The notes under the pieces: model-generated | The model's database searches: none | What the model was told of the DNA's origin: nothing | The model's input: only the letters and a program-made list of their open reading frames with translations | Program-made: the position numbers and the translations under genes | In this document: one piece after another, positions 58,653-64,000 of the stretch | Layout: the number at the start of each line of letters is the position of its first letter | How positions within the stretch are numbered: position 1 is the stretch's first letter | NCBI RefSeq assembly: GCF_001625215.2 | Contig: NC_030382.2 | Location: 49,007,364-49,071,363, forward strand | Direction: 5' to 3' | From: Daucus carota subsp. sativus | Lineage: Eukaryota; Streptophyta; Magnoliopsida; Apiales; Apiaceae | Length of the DNA: 64,000 bases

Positions 58653-59748
58653 TCCGAAAGATATTGAGATGCAATTCCGAAACCATCCCTAATTTTAATT
58701 GGGATATACATTATGTTCTATTTGTAGAAATATTAATCATCTCAGGACATATGAACTCCAATCCATTCACGGGTTTATTAGTGATTCCTTCCTTTTGGGA
58801 TTGGTTGTCCGCAAAAAATATCAATTTAAATCCATGAGATCGCGGTGTATAACTACCCTTACTTGCAAGTTGCAACAACCTTAATTTTTTTATACTATAT
58901 GTATAAACAGTCTTCAATTAAAAGGTGCTTGAACCGAACAAACAGATATTGTGAAAGTGTTACATGAATAATCTTTTTCTCTATACAAATTAAATCATAT
59001 AAAAATTAACAACAAACATGTCCGATGAACAAAACAAACATTATAAAAGAATAACGAACAAACATATATCCCTAAAAATTAATTTATTGATTTTTTCATC
59101 CATCAAGACTATATTGTTCCCCCGTGTTTGGATTTGTCGACTCCCACATTCGGCGAACTCTTACTCTATCAACCAATCATCTCTATCGCCATTCAAAGCA
59201 TCTAGCATAGTGTAACTTATTATTGTATTAGATGGAGAAGACAAATAATCTAAAAAAAATTGTGTATGTTAAATTTCATGATGTCTGACCTCAATTTATA
59301 GGGGTTGATTTGAGAAAAGGCTGCTTATCAAAAATAATTTCTGTTTTTTATATACACCTTTTCCAAAAATATGATGATACTAATTCTGATTTGATTTTGA
59401 TATTTTGAAAAAGGTAGTTCTGAAACTTTCTTCTAATATATCTGAAACTAAGAAAGACAGTTTTTATTTTTGATTTTTTTCATTCAAAAAATTCAGAAAA
59501 TTAGAAAAATCAAACGGAGCTTTCTAAGACACGCCACCTAAACGCCCCATGCTTCTACTTTATATAAGTATATTGATGATTATCATGTTTACATTTTTAA
59601 TTTTTAAATTAATTATTTATATATTTATATAAATTAATATTATATCTTTTGATTGTATGATATAATTTTATTTAATTTGATTGACCACAAATTTAAAACC
59701 TACAACTAAGCCGTGAGGAACTACTGGTTTTTTTTTTGAAGTAGATAG
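58653..59748. other. Intergenic, no feature recognised
   Basis: AT-rich sequence between the hAT and Tourist elements. Open frames here are short and featureless. Confidence 0.45.
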
Positions 59749-59751
59749 TTA

Positions 59752-60134
59752 GAGCAACTCCAAGAGTTAGCTTCACCGGCTCCCTACAAAAATGATTATA
59801 ATATACACTCTTAACCTATTTAGCATAAAATGAACGGAATAACTCCAACAGCTCCTCAACATCTTGTCTATCCATTATGATTGATGGTGAAGTAATAACA
59901 AAACATAGAGAAATATCAGAGGGGTAAGGAAATCAAGGGTAGGTTTTGAAGGGAAATTAACAAATATTATATAAAATTGGTCTAGGAGTCAATATGTGCT
60001 CCTCTGTATTAAAGAGGCACTTGCAGCTCCTAACTTTTTAGGAGCGAATGAAGAGCCTGTTGGAGTCGAGTTTTCCATCAAATTCACTACAATATGACTT
60101 AAGAGGCAGCATAAGGAGTCTCTTGTTGTTGCTC
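59752..60134. mobile_element. Tourist-type MITE, 383 bp
   Basis: Begins GAGCAACTCCAAGAG and ends TTGTTGTTGCTC, with TTA at 59749-59751 and 60135-60137. GCTCCTAA/TTAGGAGC-type motifs occur inside. It is related in ends to the Tourist elements at 8332 and 36352. Confidence 0.85.
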
Positions 60135-60790
60135 TTACACCTTGTTCCCAAATCAGCAGGGCCTTAAGTTGGAGCGTTGGAGACGGTTGGTCACACAATG
60201 CATTTTCTTTTGGTAAATTTGTAAATAGTGTTTTTAAACAATACTTTTTAACTTAACGGTTGCTTTTGGAAAAGAAGGTTTTCCCTTATTTTTGAAAAAG
60301 TTGTTTTCCAATTCTTGTTGAAGTTGTCATAAATTTCATGATCTACCCTATTAAACAAACATTCATTTTTGGGTTAAAGTTTAAAATAACTTAAAACCGG
60401 GGTCAAAACGCCCCATTGAACAACCTCCTAATTAAACTTATATAAAATAAGAAGTATTGAAAACTAGAGACATTATATTACTACCTATAGTAAATACAGA
60501 TTTTAATGTGCACGTTCGTGAAAATCTGTTCAGATTTATAAAATAAGAAGCATTTAAATTTTAAAACTAGATAAATTGTATCATTTATCTTTAAAGTTTG
60601 TTATTTTTATTTCCAAGTTGGTCTAAACAATTAATGGTTAAAATTTGCAAACAAATCATATAGATCACAACCAATAAGATATCGTAAAATATTCTAAATT
60701 TGATATTATTAATTATATCTGAAAGATATCAAAAATATATTATTAAATGACATAATATTTCTTCATAAATGCATATGTACATTTGATCAC
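60135..60790. other. Promoter-side spacer of the defensin-like gene
   Basis: Non-coding and AT-rich. It probably contains the upstream control region of the gene starting at 60854. Confidence 0.4.
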
Positions 60791-60798
60791 TATATAAG
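60791..60798 (+). promoter_or_regulatory. TATA box of the defensin-like gene
   Basis: TATATAAG, 56 bases upstream of the start codon, with no better candidate nearby. Confidence 0.6.
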
Positions 60799-60853
60799 AT
60801 CAAACAACACCTACAACATTATAACACAATTAGAGATTTCAAACTAAAGCAAA

Positions 60854-61319
60854 ATGAATAGAATATTTGCTTATTCAATGTTGGTCATGTTAGTTATGAA
60901 TATGGAGTTTTCACAAAGCTTATTTGTTGAACAAGATACAAGTAAGCATTTTTTCAAATTCATTTTTTAAAATTCATTGATAATTTGTATTTAAATTCCA
61001 AATTGACACTAAAATTTGACAATTTACATCCCTCATTTTAATAATTCTCGTTTATATAAAAAAAATTTGTTTGTTATATACAATGCATGTATTATTAGTT
61101 TCTAACGTTTACTGTTTTGATTTGACAGACAATAGACATAAAATGGATGAAATCAAGCTACCTGAGTTGTGTAATGACAAGATACCGTTAGATCAATGCA
61201 TAGACAAACAAAAAGCTCAGAAACAATGCACATGGATATGCGTATTAAAACATGATAACAACCTAAAAGGCTCGGGTTGTCTCGATCAAAATTTTTGTAA
61301 TTGTATGTATGATTGTTAA
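60854..61319 (+). CDS. Secreted defensin-like cysteine-rich peptide, two exons, 92 aa
   Basis: Exons 60854-60941 and 61129-61319; the 187-bp intron has GTAAGC and GACAG ends and falls after the signal peptide, as in plant defensin-like genes. The first exon encodes a hydrophobic leader (MNRIFAYSMLVMLVMNMEFS). The mature part has eight cysteines: C near LPELC, then LDQC, KQC, WIC, GSGC, QNFC, CNC and a final C. The C-x-C-x3-C ending is typical of the DEFL/SCR/LCR superfamily. Such peptides act in defence or in pollen-pistil signalling; the role here is unknown. It is AT-rich and short, easily missed by gene finders. The second exon alone would read from an internal start. Confidence 0.8.
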
Positions 61320-61939
61320 ATAAATTTATAAAGTCAATTCAGATGAATATATTAAGTTGGAATTAAAACCTGGTGAAATAAACTTATATTTGAATATAGA
61401 CATAATACATGATTTTACGATACATATCTTCTATAATATTATCTCATTGTTAATTAGAGGTGTCTTTCATTTTAGAAACATATATCTACACTATACAATT
61501 AAAGCCGAAACATTAAAATTTTAGTTACGGCATGTTATCATTTTAAAAGTAGTATTATAGATTTATATTATCTATTCATACCATACCATATTGTATGATA
61601 TTATTATTCTATTAAAACTGAAATATAAATTGATGTTGCAGAAGTTGCAAGTCATATTTTCGTAACTAATTTGAAAAAATATTATATGCTTTAAAAAATT
61701 CCAATTTAACAGTATTTTTGTAAATAATTTATAAAAAATTGGTATATTTATAAACATTCCTTTAAAATTTTATAAGTATTTACCGAATGGTATACCATCT
61801 GTACATTTATTATCATGATTATGATATACAACTTATTATTACTATATTTAAATGATTGTTACATGATGACCATCCATTCTATTATAACCGAGTATAAACA
61901 AATTCTAAATTTTAATTTTAATATAGTATCCAATTCAAA
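61320..61939. other. Spacer after the defensin-like gene
   Basis: AT-rich, holding the 3' UTR of the defensin-like gene; nothing else recognised. Confidence 0.4.
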
Positions 61940-63394
61940 TCTACCCTCTCTTTATATATAATATAATATCAGTGGATATATATGGGTTGCAACCCACAAT
62001 GAATTTTTTTTTAAAAAAAACAAAGTGCACTATCATAATATTTTATTTTTTATTAAAAATGATTTGTTAAGATTGTAATTTCATAATTAAAAACTAATTA
62101 AACGTAATTTATGAAATCTAACATCCAAACTCAACCAAATTATTAATATGAAATATTATGGGATCCAGAATAGAATCATGCATATATAATTTGCACGATA
62201 AATATTACATAAAATCATGTTATTTTTAATTAATATTTATTGTTAAACATGTTAAGTACCGTCATTATTCATAATAAAAGGTTAATTAGCTTAAAATTAG
62301 AATTTAATTCAAATTTTAAATGCATTATATTATATACTTATATATAATACGCGAAAGGGAGATAATTTGGTCGCATGGTCAAAAGCTTATCATCCGTTGG
62401 ATCGTATATTGAACAAAAAGCATCTTAGATTAGAACAAAATTAACTTCTCTTGTGTAAGGCAACTGATATGTACTTACATGTTTATAATTCCTTTTCCGA
62501 ATCCAAAACAAATTCGGTCTTTCACGTGTTTATAATTTTTTTAATTCAAAATAAATATTTCCTAACAATTTTATTTGTAAAATCATATAAATCGCACCGT
62601 CACAATTTTTATATAATATATATTAAAATTAATAAGCCTGATTTATTTGAGGAACGTATACAAAAACTTTTTCTTAATCCAAAACAGATTTCACCACATG
62701 TTTATGATTCCTTTTCTTAATTCAAAACAAATTATGTTTATCAATTTTAATTTAAAACCATATAAATTTTTAGAAAAATACCTAAATCACATTATAATAA
62801 TTTTAATATAAAATACATTTATAAATATAATCTAATAGAAATTGGCGTCAAATATTCAACTCAAAATATATTAGAATTTGATAAAAAAAATTTAATACTT
62901 TGACATGATACATACGAGAAAAAGAATGGTTTTATTACGATAGTTTATTTGAAGCCATTAACCGCTGTGATGATGTATTTACAACACTTCTAACTTACAA
63001 ACAAATCATAATTTCAAATTTTATTTTATTGAAAATTTTAATTTATTATTTATAAATTAAATTTTTTCACACCATTTAAAATATATTTAAAACGTTTATA
63101 AATAATTCAACTCAAAATATATTAGAATTTGATAAAAAAATTTTAATACTTTGACATGATACATACGAGAAAAAGAATGGTTTTATTACGATAGTTTATT
63201 TGAAGCCATTAACCGCTGTGATGATGTATTTACAACACTTCTAACTTACAAACAAATCATAATTTCAAATTTTATTTTATTGAAAATTTTAATTTATTAT
63301 TTATAAATTAAATTTTTTCACACCATTTAAAATATATTTAAAACGTTTATAGATAATTAAAAAGCTCCCGTGCCTTGCACGGGCTATAAGCTAG
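61940..63394 (+). mobile_element. Candidate short Helitron, 1.5 kb
   Basis: The 3' end is clear: hairpin CCCGTGC-CTT-GCACGGG (63367-63383), then CTATAAG, CTAG (63391-63394) and T. The proposed 5' end TCTACCCTCTCTTTATAT at 61940, preceded by A, resembles the 53108 element but is less certain. No coding capacity. A 251-bp tandem duplication lies just before the 3' end. Confidence 0.62.
62855..63354. repeat. 251-bp tandem duplication
   Basis: Copies at 62855-63105 and 63106-63354 are almost identical by eye, differing at a few positions only (for instance an A/T shift in the AAAAAAAATTT run and one base near the end). Confidence 0.93.
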
Positions 63395-63604
63395 TATTAT
63401 ATATATAATATCATCGATCAAAATCCATATTTAATGTGTCATGTCATCAGATCGAATATTGGTTCCAATTATTTTTCAACAAATTTATATAAATTTAAAT
63501 GGCTTTCACAGGACTACTTCGAGAATGTCAAACAAAACAACATTAAAATAATTCCATATATGTGTAAATGGTCTAATAGAAATAAATTTTTTCATTAATT
63601 ACTA

Positions 63605-63855
63605 CTCCCTCTGTCCCCCTGAGTTGTATACATTGGGGGACGGGGACGCGACACGGACTTTAATGCTCCTGCAAAGTGTTGTTGTGTAATCTATTTTTAA
63701 AATTTTTCTTTTCTGAATTAAAGTTTGGATGTTATATTTTTATACAGAAAAAGAAAATCTCAAAAATAAGTTACGGAACTCTATTTTATAAGAACATTGA
63801 AATGCGTGTCGAGCAGTTAAAAAGAAACGTATACAATTAAATGGGACAGAGGGAG
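63605..63855. mobile_element. Stowaway-type MITE, 251 bp
   Basis: Ends CTCCCTCTGTCCC and GGGACAGAGGGAG, with TA at 63603-63604 and 63856-63857. Non-coding. Confidence 0.9.
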
Positions 63856-64000
63856 TATTTATTATAATATTATAATTTATACGTACAAGATAAAAATATA
63901 AATAAAAAAATTAAATAAAAAAATTCTAGTGAAACGTCCCAAAAGTTTTATTACGTAACTAGTAGAAAAAATATTAATTCAAATATATCTGAGAATTGGA

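Overview
This is a stretch of a plant nuclear genome, almost certainly a dicot. It is AT-rich, its genes have many GT-AG introns, and every recognisable protein belongs to a plant family. Stowaway, Tourist and hAT MITEs, Copia LTR retrotransposons and Helitrons fill much of the space between genes. MITE density and protein similarity suggest an asterid (an Apiaceae-like genome would fit), but that is inference.

Layout, left to right. 1-3876: a Copia element on the minus strand with an internal deletion; its 3' end lies beyond the window. 4457-4763: Stowaway MITE. 7030-7621 (-): small uncharacterised plant gene. 8867-12221 (+): 11-exon photosystem II core phosphatase gene (PBCP), with two MITEs upstream, a hAT MITE in intron 7 and a probable GC-AG last intron. 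13830-22927 (+): plastid-type PPR gene interrupted in exon 1 by a complete Copia element (14223-19799) with a perfect 5-bp target duplication. 23560-25116 (-): GRAS transcription factor of NSP2-like type. 27278-31350: candidate Helitron carrying a lipin exon. 33792-34586 (-): glutaredoxin-like protein. 38731-45808 (-): six-exon ubiquitin-activating enzyme E1 (UBA1-type). 48384-51634 (-): three-exon kinase-like protein with degenerate catalytic motifs. 51769-60134: a pile of transposons (hAT MITE, Stowaway, Helitron carrying an AGO4-like fragment, larger hAT element, Tourist). 60854-61319 (+): two-exon secreted defensin-like cysteine-rich peptide. 61940-63394: candidate short Helitron with a 251-bp tandem duplication. 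63605-63855: Stowaway MITE.

The genes do not form a pathway. PBCP, the PPR gene and UBA1 recall, from memory, an Arabidopsis chromosome 2 neighbourhood (At2g30100, At2g30110, At2g30170), so the backbone looks like conserved eudicot microsynteny expanded by transposons. The most informative points are the recent Copia insertion that breaks the PPR gene, gene fragments (AGO4, lipin) captured inside Helitrons, a perfect 62-bp foldback, the defensin-like gene and the pseudokinase-like protein. I did not find a clearly new biological system.
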